A DNA stretch of 64,000 bases from Spongiibacter sp. IMCC21906 (GCF_001010805.1 NZ_CP011477.1:372001-436000), one strand, 5' to 3'. Shown: positions 52,251 through 62,207, numbered from the stretch's first letter. Notes: generated by a model from the letters alone, not told the origin. Program-made: numbers and translations.

Positions 52251-53318
52251 TTAATTGTGGCGAGAAAGACCATGGCTCGCGTCTAGAAATTTATCTGCAT
52301 GAATATTGTTGGCAGTAACACCTAATGCACCAACCGTCTCCGATACAGCATCAATCATTGGCGGCGGGCCACATACGTAAACTTGCGTTTCACCACTTAA
52401 ATACTGACTTGCCGCTGACTCTATCGCAGAATTTACAAACCCGCGCATACCTGTCCAATCGCTGTCTTCAGGTTCATTGGACAACACCGGTATAAACTTG
52501 AACGGACTGTCCCAAGATTTTTCAATCTCATTTATTCTATCAAGACAATAAAGATCTTCCCGAGTACGTGCGCCAAAGAACATAACACAAGGGCGCCCCT
52601 GGCTACTTTTTGCAGCTTGTTCTAGTAAACTCACAATAGGCGCCAACCCACTACCGCCAGCAACACAAACAATTGGGCCAAGACCTTCACGCAACCAAAA
52701 GTTTCCCGCAGGACCATGAACTTTAACTGTACCTTGATCCAACTTCCCGTCGAACAACATACCAGTGAATTCGCCGCCTGGCACATGACGAATAAACAAG
52801 TCTATCTCTCTACATCCCGCATCTTTAGGCGCCATCGCGAATGAATATGACCGCGCACCATATATAGCTTCGTGATGAATTTGAACATATTGTCCTGCAT
52901 CAAAATGAATCGGCCGATCAAGCTTAATCCTTACGCGTTTGGTATCGTGGGTTAGATCTTCTATTGCAACAATTTGACCATCAAAATCTTCGGGAGGAGT
53001 AAGCTTTTTTATTTCAAAATCAGGGACGCTCAAGGTGACATCCGATTTCAACGCAGCCTGACAGGTCAATATAACGCCATCTTTAAGTTCTTGCCCGTTC
53101 AATATATAAGCAAAATTACTTAGCTCACGAATACGCCCCTGCTGCAACTTACACTTACATGTACCACAAGTTCCTACAGTACAACTATGCGGCATTGCAT
53201 AACCTGCGGCCAAGCCTGCCTCTAGTATGGACTGCCCCGGCTTCACCGAGAAACTAACGCCTGACGGATTAATAGTTACACGGTTACTTGATGACTTTAA
53301 AAATCGAAATAACGACAA
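52251..53318 (-). CDS. NADH:ferredoxin-type reductase of an aromatic monooxygenase (XylA/CymAb-like)
   Basis: A 355-residue three-domain reductase. The N-terminal plant-type [2Fe-2S] domain (about 12-100) has C46, C51, C54 and C86 (HSCTVGTCGTCKCKL, TCQAAL). The FAD domain has ARSYSFAMAP and GGEFTGMLF. The NAD domain has GPIVCVAGGSGLAPI, MFFGARTREDLYCLD, IPVLSNEPEDSDWTGMRGFV and VYVCGPPPMIDAV. The order and motifs follow XylA of xylene monooxygenase closely (for example the ELS-NFAYILNGQ stretch and LYCLDRINEI). It would deliver electrons to the membrane hydroxylase at 62.2 kb, although nine kilobases separate the genes. BenC-type dioxygenase reductases share the architecture. Confidence 0.9.
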   Translation of the reverse strand: MSLFRFLKSSSNRVTINPSGVSFSVKPGQSILEAGLAAGYAMPHSCTVGTCGTCKCKLQQGRIRELSNFAYILNGQELKDGVILTCQAALKSDVTLSVPDFEIKKLTPPEDFDGQIVAIEDLTHDTKRVRIKLDRPIHFDAGQYVQIHHEAIYGARSYSFAMAPKDAGCREIDLFIRHVPGGEFTGMLFDGKLDQGTVKVHGPAGNFWLREGLGPIVCVAGGSGLAPIVSLLEQAAKSSQGRPCVMFFGARTREDLYCLDRINEIEKSWDSPFKFIPVLSNEPEDSDWTGMRGFVNSAIESAASQYLSGETQVYVCGPPPMIDAVSETVGALGVTANNIHADKFLDASHGLSRHN

Positions 53319-53445
53319 ATCTCATAATCCTGTATATTCAATGTAAACGATTTTTTATAAATTCAAATTTCGCAATCACCTCTATATACATAGACAACCT
53401 TAATCTCAAGTTTGAATAGGTAGGCAACGCGAATCGATTCAACAC

Positions 53446-53985
53446 TCAATGAAGGCTCTCAAGAATCTCTTTGGTTAAATTATCAGGTGAAACCAAAACA
53501 GACAACTCATTAAAAATATCGAATGAATCCAATAAAAGCGTTCCATTTCCAGCGAGGGGCAAGGGAGACGATATTAACGGAATTGGCGGTAATACTATAA
53601 GCGATGAAGATAGCAGCGTCCCACCTCCGCTGAGATACGTAACTATATCGGAAGGTCGATCAAATAAAACCTCGACCCCAGGTATAAAGCCAAAAATCAA
53701 CGTTGAACCAATTGATGACGGGACCTGAGCGCTAGGATCTCCAAGAATACCTTCTACTGCACCAATAAGTAGCCCCCCCCGATCTAACAGAAAAGGTATA
53801 TCGGTCAATGAAGATTGTATATTTTGTAGACTCAATGTACCCGTAGATACATTGCCAACAATAGGAATTTCACCTAATTGTGGAACTAGAATTCCACCTA
53901 ATTGTTGAACTAGATTCTGAGAAAATGTATAGAAACTCATAATAGACAACACCATAAACAATAATGCCTTTTTTATTTTATTCAT
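53446..53985 (-). CDS. Small exported protein of unknown function
   Basis: A 179-residue protein with a clear signal peptide (ALLFMVLSIMSFYTFSQN, cleavage around residue 23). The mature chain is uncharged over long stretches, Leu/Ile/Pro/Gly/Ser-rich, with a near-repeat QQLGGILVPQLGEIPIVGN, and further FLLDRGGLLIGAVEGILGD and LIVLPPIPLISSPLPLAGNG. It has no cysteines after the signal and ends in a charged tail (LTKEILESLH). I do not recognise it. It lies between the TonB receptor and the reductase on the same strand (86 and 127 bases away), so it may be a periplasmic or outer-membrane helper in hydrocarbon uptake. The pattern suggests a beta-rich, surface or lipid-binding protein, which is inference. 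Confidence 0.65.
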   Translation of the reverse strand: MNKIKKALLFMVLSIMSFYTFSQNLVQQLGGILVPQLGEIPIVGNVSTGTLSLQNIQSSLTDIPFLLDRGGLLIGAVEGILGDPSAQVPSSIGSTLIFGFIPGVEVLFDRPSDIVTYLSGGGTLLSSSLIVLPPIPLISSPLPLAGNGTLLLDSFDIFNELSVLVSPDNLTKEILESLH

Positions 53986-54071
53986 CGTCTAACTCTCCAC
54001 TAATAGTAAATTTAACTCTAAAACTAACTGTTTTTATTAGAGCTTTTCATATTATAAATACAACATGACTG

Positions 54072-56408
54072 CTATAGCAGAACATCAAAATTCCATTTAA
54101 TTCGCATTCCATATGTCATAGGCGGAGCTAAGGTAACTGATCTTCCAAAATCATGTTGTAATATTGCGCTATAATAATCTTTATCTTTTATGTTATTTAC
54201 AAAAGCAGTAAGCTGAATACCGGTAGGGTTATAAAAATATGAGACTCTTGCATTCCACAATTCATACTGATCCTGCACATAGAATTCTGAGTTTTGCGGA
54301 GTAGCGTAAAATCCACTGTTATAATAATAGTCCAGACCTAGCTCGATATCAGAATTATCAGTAACGCCAACGAACTGATTAACTGACATACTTGAACTAA
54401 ATCTCGGAGTTCGAACTACTCTGTTGTTGGTAAAATCTCGAGAAGTATCGCCCACGACACCGTCTGGCCCAAAGTACAATCCAGTATCATCGTCAAATCC
54501 AGCACCATTTTTATAATCGGTGTATGTCGCGTCAATATAAGTTGCATTTCCCGCTATAGCCAAACCGGGATTGAGGACCGGCATTGGCTGCCACATAAAA
54601 TCTGCTTCAGCACCCTCCGTCTCTGCTTCTCCTGCATTATCAAACCGGACAATGCCTCCGGAAGTAATCGATAGAACTGCAGTCAGAAGATCTTTTGTTT
54701 CCGTTTTAAAATAAGCTGCATTTAAACGAAGATTGCCATCAAATAGATCGCTTTTCACACCGATCTCGAAGGCTGTCACCTCCTCCCTGTCGACGCTCTC
54801 TGGACTGGAGAAGAAATTCACAATATTGTAAGTTGGGCTTTTATATGCACGCTGAAGCGATGCGAACATCTGCACTTGGTCTGCAGGGAAATATTGAACA
54901 GATACCTTAGGAGAAAATGTTTTATCCTCAACATCATCAACCTCGAACTCTGCCAACCTTACATTCCTGGAATAATCATTTCCCTCGAAGTATGAAGCCG
55001 GCGGCGGTGTAGGAAGGGTGTTTACCAAATCCAAGTAGCTTTCACTGATACCTCTTGTTTCCTCTTGATAACGTGCACCAAGCGTAAGCGACCATTCACT
55101 GTTAAATGACCATGTGCCCTGGAGATAAGCAGAATTTGACTCCGTTTCTAAAATTCCCGCAGCCTCCAATATTATATCTTGGTTTTGATTTACGAGAAGA
55201 TCACTTACTATTTCTGGTAACCCAACAACATTTGAAACGAAGCCTAGGGCATTCAGAGATAAAAGCAATCTCCCATAACCTCCCTCCCCTTCTAGCCGAT
55301 AAAGTCCCGCCACCCACTCAAGATTACTGCTTAGCCATGAGTCTTCGTTAGACAACAACTGAAGCTCATAGGTAGTTTGCATATTATATTGATCGTACGA
55401 TGAGAATGTTGCTTGACTATTTTCTGATGAGTCAAAGTCGTACTGTGTCCAATCGACGTCCATATTTGTGTCTGCATAAATAAATTTCAGATCAACTGGA
55501 CCTGGACTCCAATCTACGATAAGTCCGTATAATGTGCTTATATTTGCGCTTCCACCGTCATAGTTATGCTTAAAATCTCTGTCTTCTTCTTCTGCAGGAA
55601 CACCCCCCGCTAAAATTGCGCTTGGGCGTGAGTTTTCCTGGCTCATCAATGATTTTCCATTAAATTGATTGATATAAGACCCTATGAAGGTTGCACTTAT
55701 AGTATCTGAAATATCCCATTTTAATTTCAGTCTTGCTCCCTCTGAAAATTCATCTCTTATGGGCCCTGGCTCACCATTAACTATAGCTAAGTTTTTCCCA
55801 TACGGATCATTTGAATCCTTGAATAACGCAACCGTCGCACCCAGACTGCTTGTTACCATTCCCCCCATAAACAATTGATATGATTCTGAATTGTATTTAC
55901 TTTTTTCGGCCTTTAAATTACCTATAAATTCTTCACTAGGATCTGCCGTTACAATACTAATTGCACCACCTGTTGCGTTACGACCAAACAATGTGCCTTG
56001 CGGGCCCTTTAATACTTCCACACGCTGTACCGGCCCAAGGGAATCCATTTTTCCTTGACTCGCAGGTAAATTAATCCCATCAATATAAGTAGCTATACTA
56101 GGATCAGTATTAGCTAGAAATGCATCTGTACCAACTCCTCTTAAATAGATAACTGCGTATCCATACGTATAGGTAAAGGTTAATCCAGGTGTGATTCTAG
56201 CCAAGTCAGCCGTATTTTCTATACCAAAAGCATCTAGTTTATCTTCACTAAATGCCGTAATCATTATTGGGACATCCTGTGAATTCTCTTCTCTCTTTTG
56301 CGCGGTAACCATAACCTCTTCTATTAGCCTGCTAGATCGTCCAATCTCATCGGAAATCGCTAGTGACGAAACATATATCGAACAACAGACTGCCATAAAT
56401 TTCTTCAT
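54072..56408 (-). CDS. TonB-dependent receptor, probable uptake of hydrophobic aromatic substrate
   Basis: A 778-residue outer-membrane receptor. A short signal peptide (FMAVCCSIYVSSLAISD) is followed by a TonB-box-like IEEVMVTAQKREE, typical of the group often linked to catabolic clusters. A plug domain spans about 40-155 (VPIMITAFSEDKLDAFGIENTADLARITPGL, VQRVEVLKGPQGTLFGRNATGGAISIVTADP). The remainder is a beta-barrel with RDFTNNRVVRTPRFSSSMSVNQF and a final strand MTYGMRIKWNFDVLL. It is not adjacent to siderophore genes; it sits inside the aromatic island, so a hydrocarbon or its oxidised product is the plausible cargo. CymD of the cym operon is also an outer-membrane protein. Confidence 0.88.
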   Translation of the reverse strand: MKKFMAVCCSIYVSSLAISDEIGRSSRLIEEVMVTAQKREENSQDVPIMITAFSEDKLDAFGIENTADLARITPGLTFTYTYGYAVIYLRGVGTDAFLANTDPSIATYIDGINLPASQGKMDSLGPVQRVEVLKGPQGTLFGRNATGGAISIVTADPSEEFIGNLKAEKSKYNSESYQLFMGGMVTSSLGATVALFKDSNDPYGKNLAIVNGEPGPIRDEFSEGARLKLKWDISDTISATFIGSYINQFNGKSLMSQENSRPSAILAGGVPAEEEDRDFKHNYDGGSANISTLYGLIVDWSPGPVDLKFIYADTNMDVDWTQYDFDSSENSQATFSSYDQYNMQTTYELQLLSNEDSWLSSNLEWVAGLYRLEGEGGYGRLLLSLNALGFVSNVVGLPEIVSDLLVNQNQDIILEAAGILETESNSAYLQGTWSFNSEWSLTLGARYQEETRGISESYLDLVNTLPTPPPASYFEGNDYSRNVRLAEFEVDDVEDKTFSPKVSVQYFPADQVQMFASLQRAYKSPTYNIVNFFSSPESVDREEVTAFEIGVKSDLFDGNLRLNAAYFKTETKDLLTAVLSITSGGIVRFDNAGEAETEGAEADFMWQPMPVLNPGLAIAGNATYIDATYTDYKNGAGFDDDTGLYFGPDGVVGDTSRDFTNNRVVRTPRFSSSMSVNQFVGVTDNSDIELGLDYYYNSGFYATPQNSEFYVQDQYELWNARVSYFYNPTGIQLTAFVNNIKDKDYYSAILQHDFGRSVTLAPPMTYGMRIKWNFDVLL

Positions 56409-56456
56409 AGTTTAACCCTTATTTTTATAATTAATTTAATAATACTAACATTATTT

Positions 56457-57470
56457 TTATTTATTTGCTGATATCGTTAGTGCCAGATCTTCGATCATAT
56501 CTTCTTGACCACCGACCGTGCCGCGCCGTCCCAATTCAACCAATACATCGCGAGCCGAAATGCCGTAGCGCTGCTCGGCGCGTTTAGCAAATAGCAAAAA
56601 CGAGCTGTAAACACCGGCGTAGCCAAGCGTGAGCGCATCCCGATCAATACGAATCGGGCTATCCATCATGGGTACGACGAGGTCTTCCGCCACATCCATG
56701 ATTTTGTATAAATCTATGCCGGTTTTCATATCCATACGTTGTAAAACCGCGACCAACACTTCTAACGGGGTATTGCCTGCCCCAGCGCCAAGCCCAGCTA
56801 CTGAACCATCAATCCGCGCCGCACCCGCGTTAATGGCGGCAACCGAATTAGCCACGCCCATCGCAAGATTGTGATGACCGTGAAAACCAATCTCGACGTT
56901 ATCTGGCAAGCCATTTCTAAGCGTTGATATTTTCTCGGTGACTTCTTCTGGCAACATAAAGCCCGCCGAGTCTGTGCAGTAAAGACAGTTAGCGCCGTAG
57001 CTCACCATTAGCTTTGCTTGTTCTAATAAGGCGTCTGCAGAAATCATATGCGCCATCATCAAAAAGCCAACAGTGTCTAAACCCAGCTTTGCTGAGTAGG
57101 CGATATGTTGCTGAGACACGTCAGCTTCTGTGCAATGAGTTGCGACTCTTAAGGTGCTTACGCCACAGGCCTGCGCCATGCGAATGTGGTCAACCGTACC
57201 AATTCCCGGCAATAGCAGGGCCGACACTTTTGCCTGTGTCATTTTGGGGATAACCGCATTGAGATATTCTTCGTCGCTGTGCGCCGGAAAACCATAGTTA
57301 ACCGACGCGCCACCCAAGCCGTCACCGTGAGTGACTTCTATTAGCGGCATACCCGCAGCGTCTAATGCCGTTGATACCGCAACCATTTGCTCAATGGAAA
57401 TCTGATGGCGTTTTGAATGCATGCCATCGCGCAGGCTCATGTCATGCAATTTCACAAATTTATTTGTCAT
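56457..57470 (-). CDS. 4-hydroxy-2-oxovalerate aldolase
   Basis: A 337-residue aldolase of the DmpG/MhpE/BphI type. The N-terminal [19 protein letters not shown] has the R-D-G-x-H Mn-binding and catalytic start, [24 protein letters not shown] follows, and [45 protein letters not shown] includes the metal-binding His pair. The C-terminal communication domain ends with [21 protein letters not shown] sequence. It splits 4-hydroxy-2-oxovalerate into pyruvate and acetaldehyde (or propanal from the homologue). The ATG at 57470 with AAAGGTG upstream was chosen over GTG 57479. The partner acylating dehydrogenase is encoded 49 bases upstream. Base composition is richer in GC than the neighbouring Rieske genes. 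Confidence 0.94.
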   Translation of the reverse strand: MTNKFVKLHDMSLRDGMHSKRHQISIEQMVAVSTALDAAGMPLIEVTHGDGLGGASVNYGFPAHSDEEYLNAVIPKMTQAKVSALLLPGIGTVDHIRMAQACGVSTLRVATHCTEADVSQQHIAYSAKLGLDTVGFLMMAHMISADALLEQAKLMVSYGANCLYCTDSAGFMLPEEVTEKISTLRNGLPDNVEIGFHGHHNLAMGVANSVAAINAGAARIDGSVAGLGAGAGNTPLEVLVAVLQRMDMKTGIDLYKIMDVAEDLVVPMMDSPIRIDRDALTLGYAGVYSSFLLFAKRAEQRYGISARDVLVELGRRGTVGGQEDMIEDLALTISANK

Positions 57471-57519
57471 ACTCTGCACCTTTCACTGGTCGGCTATTAC
57501 AAGGTAGCGGCGTAAATTA

Positions 57520-58422
57520 TTAGGCCGTAATAGCACTCGCTTCCGCGAGCTTTTGGGCAATCATTTCCGCTGTGCGCAATGCTGCCGCCGTCATGATGTC
57601 GAGGTTGCCCGCATACTTAGGCAAATAATCACCCAGCCCCTTAACTTCCATATACATAGAGACACGCTGGCCATCAAATACCGGCCCATTCACCAAGCGA
57701 TAGCCCGGTACATAGCGCTGCACTTCACTTACCATTTCATGCACCGATGCGGTAATGGCGGCTTGATCCGCCTCGCCTTCAACCAAGCAGTGAATGGTAT
57801 CGCGCATAATGAGTGGTGGCTCAGCAGGGTTAATCACGATGATCGCCTTACCCTGTTTCGCGCCGCCTACCTTCTCCACCGCGCTAGCGGTGGTACGGGT
57901 AAATTCATCAATATTGGCGCGAGTACCCGGACCAATTGAACGCGAAGATACCGTGGCTATAATCTCGCCGTAACTAACCGCTTGCACCCGCGACACCGCC
58001 GCCACCATCGGAATAGTCGCTTGACCACCGCAAGTGACCATATTGACGTTTTGAATATTGCCTTGGCTTAAGGCGTCTAAATTAACGGGAGGAATACAAT
58101 AAGGGCCAATGGCTGCAGGTGTGAGATCGATCATCGTCACCCCAAGCTCATTCAGTTTGCGACTGTTTTCCGCGTGGACATAGGCAGAGGTCGCATCGAA
58201 GGCGAGAGTAATACCATCTGCTTTAATAAATGGCAGCACGCCATCCACGCCCTCTGCACTGACTTTAATGCCCATTTCTGCAGCGCGTTTTAGACCGTCG
58301 GACTCGGGGTCTATACCCACCATCCACACCGGCTCAACCCACTCCGAACGCAGCATTTTTATCAACAAATCGGTACCGATATTACCGGGACCAATAATGA
58401 CTGCTTTCAGCTTCTTATTCAT
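57520..58422 (-). CDS. Acetaldehyde dehydrogenase (acylating), DmpF/MhpF type
   Basis: A 300-residue CoA-acylating aldehyde dehydrogenase. The Rossmann start [19 protein letters not shown] binds [21 protein letters not shown] holds the catalytic C131, and later [31 protein letters not shown] and [35 protein letters not shown] are conserved. It forms a channelling complex with the aldolase and turns acetaldehyde or propanal into acetyl- or propionyl-CoA. The start ATG is the family start ([11 protein letters not shown]). It lies between the hydrolase and aldolase genes, as in many meta-pathway operons, and shares the higher GC of the aldolase gene. Confidence 0.95.
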   Translation of the reverse strand: MNKKLKAVIIGPGNIGTDLLIKMLRSEWVEPVWMVGIDPESDGLKRAAEMGIKVSAEGVDGVLPFIKADGITLAFDATSAYVHAENSRKLNELGVTMIDLTPAAIGPYCIPPVNLDALSQGNIQNVNMVTCGGQATIPMVAAVSRVQAVSYGEIIATVSSRSIGPGTRANIDEFTRTTASAVEKVGGAKQGKAIIVINPAEPPLIMRDTIHCLVEGEADQAAITASVHEMVSEVQRYVPGYRLVNGPVFDGQRVSMYMEVKGLGDYLPKYAGNLDIMTAAALRTAEMIAQKLAEASAITA

Positions 58423-58464
58423 ATTTCACCTATGATTAATCCTAGAATATTGAGAGATCAATAT

Positions 58465-59298
58465 TTAAAGAATCAAAAAACTTTTTACTAAGTTAGAAAA
58501 TTCAGCTGGCTTTTCAACTTGAGTCCAATGCCCGCATTCACCGTATATATGTATCTGTGAATTTTTTATTAGGCGATGTGCTTTGATGGAGTTTTCCATT
58601 GGCACAATGACATCTTCTCGGCCATGAACCATCAAGGCCTTATGCTGAATTTGTGCGATTTCGTCTTCAGGTATACCCAAGCCGTCCAGCTTTTCTTGCA
58701 TGGGTTCTGGGAATAACTTCTCGTAAGCTTCTTGGTAGCCGGGGCGAATACTAGCTTCATAACGCGACTTGATAATTTCTTCGCTGACCAGATCTTGTCT
58801 ATACGCAAAAATAGACATTAGGCTGCGCATTGCGTCTACCGAGGGCTTATAACCCCACACTTCGCGCAGGCCATCGGTTATTTCAAAATGAATACCCGCA
58901 GCGCCCATCATTACGAATCGGTCAACGCGCTCGCCGTGGCGTGCGGCCATGGCAAGACTAATTGCACCACCGAAGGAGTTACCCACAAAATGCGCTTTAT
59001 CAACCTTAATCGCGTCCATGAACTGGCACATAAACCGCAACCAGTTATCTAAATTGTATTCAAAGCCGTCTGGGTTGTCGGTATAGCCAAAGCCAATGAC
59101 ATCCGGTGCAATCACGTGAAAATCATTTTCTAAAGCTGGAATAAGCAAACGCCAATTAGCGTAAGCCGTTACGCCGGGGCCTGAACCGTGTAATAAAATT
59201 ACGGTGGGATTACTGCGGTCACCCGACTCTAAATAGTTCGCTTCGTAGCCGTCTGCCAATTCAACTCGTTTTCCCATTTCCGGGTTTAGATTGCTCAC
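58465..59298 (-). CDS. Meta-cleavage product hydrolase (alpha/beta hydrolase, XylF/DmpD/BphD-like)
   Basis: A 277-residue alpha/beta hydrolase. VILLHGSGPGVTAYANWR forms the oxyanion-hole loop, VGNSFGGAISLAMAARH the nucleophile elbow, MVHGREDVIVPMENS the acid residue and YGECGHWTQVEKP the histidine. The Ser-Asp-His set and the HGSGPG loop are those of carbon-carbon bond hydrolases cleaving ring-fission products to 2-hydroxypenta-2,4-dienoate plus an acid. The frame is open to 59364 but would overlap the dioxygenase beta gene; a GTG at 59298 preceded by AAGGTG gives the usual N-terminal length and a 40-base gap. It is placed between ring dioxygenase and lower-pathway genes, as expected. Confidence 0.92.
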   Translation of the reverse strand: MSNLNPEMGKRVELADGYEANYLESGDRSNPTVILLHGSGPGVTAYANWRLLIPALENDFHVIAPDVIGFGYTDNPDGFEYNLDNWLRFMCQFMDAIKVDKAHFVGNSFGGAISLAMAARHGERVDRFVMMGAAGIHFEITDGLREVWGYKPSVDAMRSLMSIFAYRQDLVSEEIIKSRYEASIRPGYQEAYEKLFPEPMQEKLDGLGIPEDEIAQIQHKALMVHGREDVIVPMENSIKAHRLIKNSQIHIYGECGHWTQVEKPAEFSNLVKSFLIL

Positions 59299-59338
59299 AT
59301 TTACGCACCTTAATTTACGTATAATTTGTACAAATAAA

Positions 59339-59830
59339 TTACACTGAGTAGATATCCAAAACATTGGGAATTATTTCATTCATCACCAGAACTTTACGTT
59401 TAGCGATCTTCATTTTATCGTTGTCTAAAAACAGGGTATGTATTTGACCGCCGAAAAAATAATGCTCAGTCCCATTTTTATAACTAAAAGTCGCCCAGTT
59501 TGACTTCACTTCAAAAAATGAGTTGCCTATATCTTTAAAGCTTGTGGGTGTAATAATATGACATGTGCGCGGCAAAGGAGTCGACGCCAAAGATCGCCCA
59601 GTTTTTATCCGATAAACACGATCTTCTAGCCCAGCTCGCTCGGAATAATAGATCATCGACAACTCGGTTTTAGGATCGTTGGTGCTGTCTAGTTCGTCGC
59701 GCCAACATGGAATCCAATACTCGGCATTGGTCAAATATAAATCCAACCAACCATCCCAATCTCTGCTATCCAACAACTGACCCTCAGACACAACTAAACG
59801 CGTTGCCAATCGTTCATTCTCAAAATTCAT
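59339..59830 (-). CDS. Aromatic-ring-hydroxylating dioxygenase beta subunit (BenB/XylY-like)
   Basis: A 163-residue small subunit with the NTF2-like fold of Rieske dioxygenases. ERLATRLVVSEGQLLDSRDWDGWLDLYLTNAEYWIP is the family start, and SMIYYSERAGLEDRVYRIKTGRS, PRTCHIITPT and AKRKVLVMNEIIPNVLDIYSV the C-terminal blocks. It matches benzoate/toluate dioxygenase beta subunits in length and pattern. It has a structural role, forming the alpha3-beta3 hexamer. The alpha gene ends 22 bases upstream. AT-rich codon use, like the alpha gene. Confidence 0.92.
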   Translation of the reverse strand: MNFENERLATRLVVSEGQLLDSRDWDGWLDLYLTNAEYWIPCWRDELDSTNDPKTELSMIYYSERAGLEDRVYRIKTGRSLASTPLPRTCHIITPTSFKDIGNSFFEVKSNWATFSYKNGTEHYFFGGQIHTLFLDNDKMKIAKRKVLVMNEIIPNVLDIYSV

Positions 59831-59852
59831 GATTTATTCCTAGTTTCTTAGT

Positions 59853-61181
59853 CTAGTCGTTAAGCGCTTGAAGCAGCATATCTTTCCACCGTCTATGTTG
59901 ATTCAGGTAAATTCCCTCATCCTCTAGACCAGTGCCGTAAAACTGAGGTTTCAAATCTAATTGAAGAGTTCTTTCATCTGGAACTGTAAGTAAATTTTTA
60001 GCGCCACGAGAAATATCACTCCACTCAGCGCGCATAGCCATAAACCCTTCTTGACTATAATTAAACGCAGCAAGATCATCCGGCGTTGCCATTCCGGCTG
60101 CGTTAAAAAAGTCTTCATATTGACGAATCCGAAGGGCCCTTGCTTCTCGGCTTTCATTTTTTGGCGCAAAGCATAATGTCTGAATTTCTGTTTTATTCAC
60201 AGAAATAGGCTGAATAATTCGAATCTGAGTGCTCATTTGATCCATAAGAAATACATTTGGATAGAGGCACAAATTTCTCCAACAATTATGCATCCACCAC
60301 GAACGCACACCTCCTACTCGGGCCTCACGCTTTTCTCTACTAGCCCAAGTCGGTCTCGCATCAGGATTAGGCGTTTGATTCCAGAGTACAACATGACCAT
60401 TTTCAAATGCATAATAGCCACCCGGCAGCTTTGAAAACCCACTGACATCCATGGGCTTTACGGCACTTTCAGATTCAAGCTTAGTGCGATTATTAACGGT
60501 CATCACATAATTGCCGTGTATTGAGCCTATGTGATATCCATCAACTCCATTTTCACACTGAAGCTTCCAATTGCCATCAAAAGTATACTTCTGGACACCC
60601 GGAATCACTTCTATTTCCCCATTAGGATCCTGATCAATAATGAGATCTATAAATTTTTTCGCCTCGCCCAAATGATCACTCAATCTCGGAACGTCATCCG
60701 CAAGACTCCCAAAAATGAACCCACGATAACTTTCAATTTTTGCTATAGGTGTTAGGTTTAACTTTGCTTTATCAAAATTATCACTGTATCCGGCTTTTTC
60801 CACATCGCCGCAACTTTGCAACTTGCCATCTGCATCGTACGACCACGAATGAAAAGGGCAAACAAACCGGCGCTTATTCCCCGCCGCAGTTAAGGCCAAT
60901 TTCGCCCCACGATGCGCACACGCATTGAGGAGGCCACCTATTTTGCCTTGCTCATTACGATTAACTATTACCGGCTGCCGACCTATTTTACTTGTTACAA
61001 AATCACCTGGAGCCGGCAACTGACTCTCATGAGCAAGATATACCCAACCAGCCTCAAAGATATTTTCCATTTCAAAATTAAAAATATCTTCGTCTGTGAA
61101 CATAGAACGCTTCACTCTATAAATTTGTCTTTCTTCATCCTCAGACAGAAGATCTTCTATTAAAATTTTATCGACGCTCAT
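59853..61181 (-). CDS. Aromatic-ring-hydroxylating dioxygenase alpha subunit (benzoate/toluate type, BenA/XylX-like)
   Basis: A 442-residue Rieske oxygenase large subunit. The Rieske site is C88-x-H90 (NACAHRGAKL) and C108-x2-H111 (CPFHSWSY). The catalytic iron site is in CENGVDGYHIGSIH, with D214 the electron-bridging residue and H217 and H222 ligands. GGYYAFENGHVVLWNQTPNPDARP, RNLCLYPNVFLMDQMSTQIRI and FFNAAGMATPDDL are blocks shared with BenA and XylX rather than with biphenyl or toluene dioxygenases. The reaction would be 1,2-dihydroxylation of a benzoate-like carboxylate. No BenC-type reductase lies directly beside it; the XylA-like reductase at 52 kb could serve. The start ATG is ordinary. 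AT-rich relative to the window. Confidence 0.93.
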   Translation of the reverse strand: MSVDKILIEDLLSEDEERQIYRVKRSMFTDEDIFNFEMENIFEAGWVYLAHESQLPAPGDFVTSKIGRQPVIVNRNEQGKIGGLLNACAHRGAKLALTAAGNKRRFVCPFHSWSYDADGKLQSCGDVEKAGYSDNFDKAKLNLTPIAKIESYRGFIFGSLADDVPRLSDHLGEAKKFIDLIIDQDPNGEIEVIPGVQKYTFDGNWKLQCENGVDGYHIGSIHGNYVMTVNNRTKLESESAVKPMDVSGFSKLPGGYYAFENGHVVLWNQTPNPDARPTWASREKREARVGGVRSWWMHNCWRNLCLYPNVFLMDQMSTQIRIIQPISVNKTEIQTLCFAPKNESREARALRIRQYEDFFNAAGMATPDDLAAFNYSQEGFMAMRAEWSDISRGAKNLLTVPDERTLQLDLKPQFYGTGLEDEGIYLNQHRRWKDMLLQALND

Positions 61182-61324
61182 AGATATACCTTACAAAGAA
61201 TCTCGATTTTATTTTAGTAATGCTAGCATGTCAGTTTATGGGTGACTAGCCTGAATTTTATTTATTTTCTATTATTGTAGTACATAGTTTGCTACGAAAT
61301 AATACATCGGCTTCCGATATTTAA

Positions 61325-62155
61325 TTAAAGCTGGCAAGTAGTCTTATCAAAAAAATCTCCTCGGCTACTTCTCATCTTCGGCAACCAATAAGGCAACTTA
61401 CTCATCATACCGCCATCAACATCGATGGCCTGCCCCGTCACCATAGCTGACATATCTGACGCCAAAAATATAGCTACATTTGCAATATCAGACGGCGACG
61501 CAATTCGTGGTAACGGAGTTTCTGTTGCAAACAATTCAAATGCTCCATTATCCAATGTCTTTCGTCCTCGCTCTGTTAATACAGCGCCTGGCACCACAAC
61601 ATTGCAGCGAATATTATTGCGGCCATACGTGACTGCAACCTCTTTACTTAATTGATTCACTGCCGCTTTTGAAGCACTATAAGCTGCCAAATCGACCGTA
61701 GCAAAACGCGATGCAGCGGAAGAAATATTGACAATGGCACCACCACCAGCATCTATCATATGTTGCAATACATATTTACAGGCTAACATTGCACTAGTCG
61801 CATGGGCCCATAATGTCTTATTCCAGTCTTCCACCAACATATCTTTAATTTCACTATCTGGAGCAACTGTACGAGGCACACCCACACTATTAATAAGTAC
61901 ATCCACTCTTGAATATGTCATTGCTGTAAAATCGAATAGACCTTTTATTTGATCTTCATAAAAAATATCTAATTTAAAGAACTCAACTTCGCCGCCTTTA
62001 CTTTTTATGCGATTTTTGAGCTCTATACCAACCCCTTCATTTATATCTGCAATCATCACTTTTGCACCAAGATCAGAAAGCTTATTTACACAAGACTCGC
62101 CGATACCACTCGCCCCTCCCATCACTACTACTACTTTTCCACGCAAGTCATTCAT
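61325..62155 (-). CDS. Short-chain dehydrogenase, possible cis-diol dehydrogenase
   Basis: A 276-residue classical SDR. VVVVMGGASGIGESCVNKL is the NAD-binding G-x-x-x-G-x-G, DINEGVG the cofactor specificity site (Asp favours NAD), NSVGVPR the NAG-equivalent, VNISSAASRF the catalytic Ser, and YSASKAAV the catalytic Tyr and Lys. The C-terminal tail from YWLPKMRSSRG is longer than usual. Beside the benzoate-type dioxygenase, its natural role would be to turn the dihydrodiol carboxylate into catechol, as BenD or XylL do, although overall it looks like a generic SDR. The frame opens at 62284; M at 62155 (MNDLRGKVVVVMGG) is the family start. Confidence 0.82.
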   Translation of the reverse strand: MNDLRGKVVVVMGGASGIGESCVNKLSDLGAKVMIADINEGVGIELKNRIKSKGGEVEFFKLDIFYEDQIKGLFDFTAMTYSRVDVLINSVGVPRTVAPDSEIKDMLVEDWNKTLWAHATSAMLACKYVLQHMIDAGGGAIVNISSAASRFATVDLAAYSASKAAVNQLSKEVAVTYGRNNIRCNVVVPGAVLTERGRKTLDNGAFELFATETPLPRIASPSDIANVAIFLASDMSAMVTGQAIDVDGGMMSKLPYWLPKMRSSRGDFFDKTTCQL

Positions 62156-62207
62156 AGCAAGCCCTGTATAATTTTTAAAATTGATACCTATAAAGTTAAA
62201 GATATTT

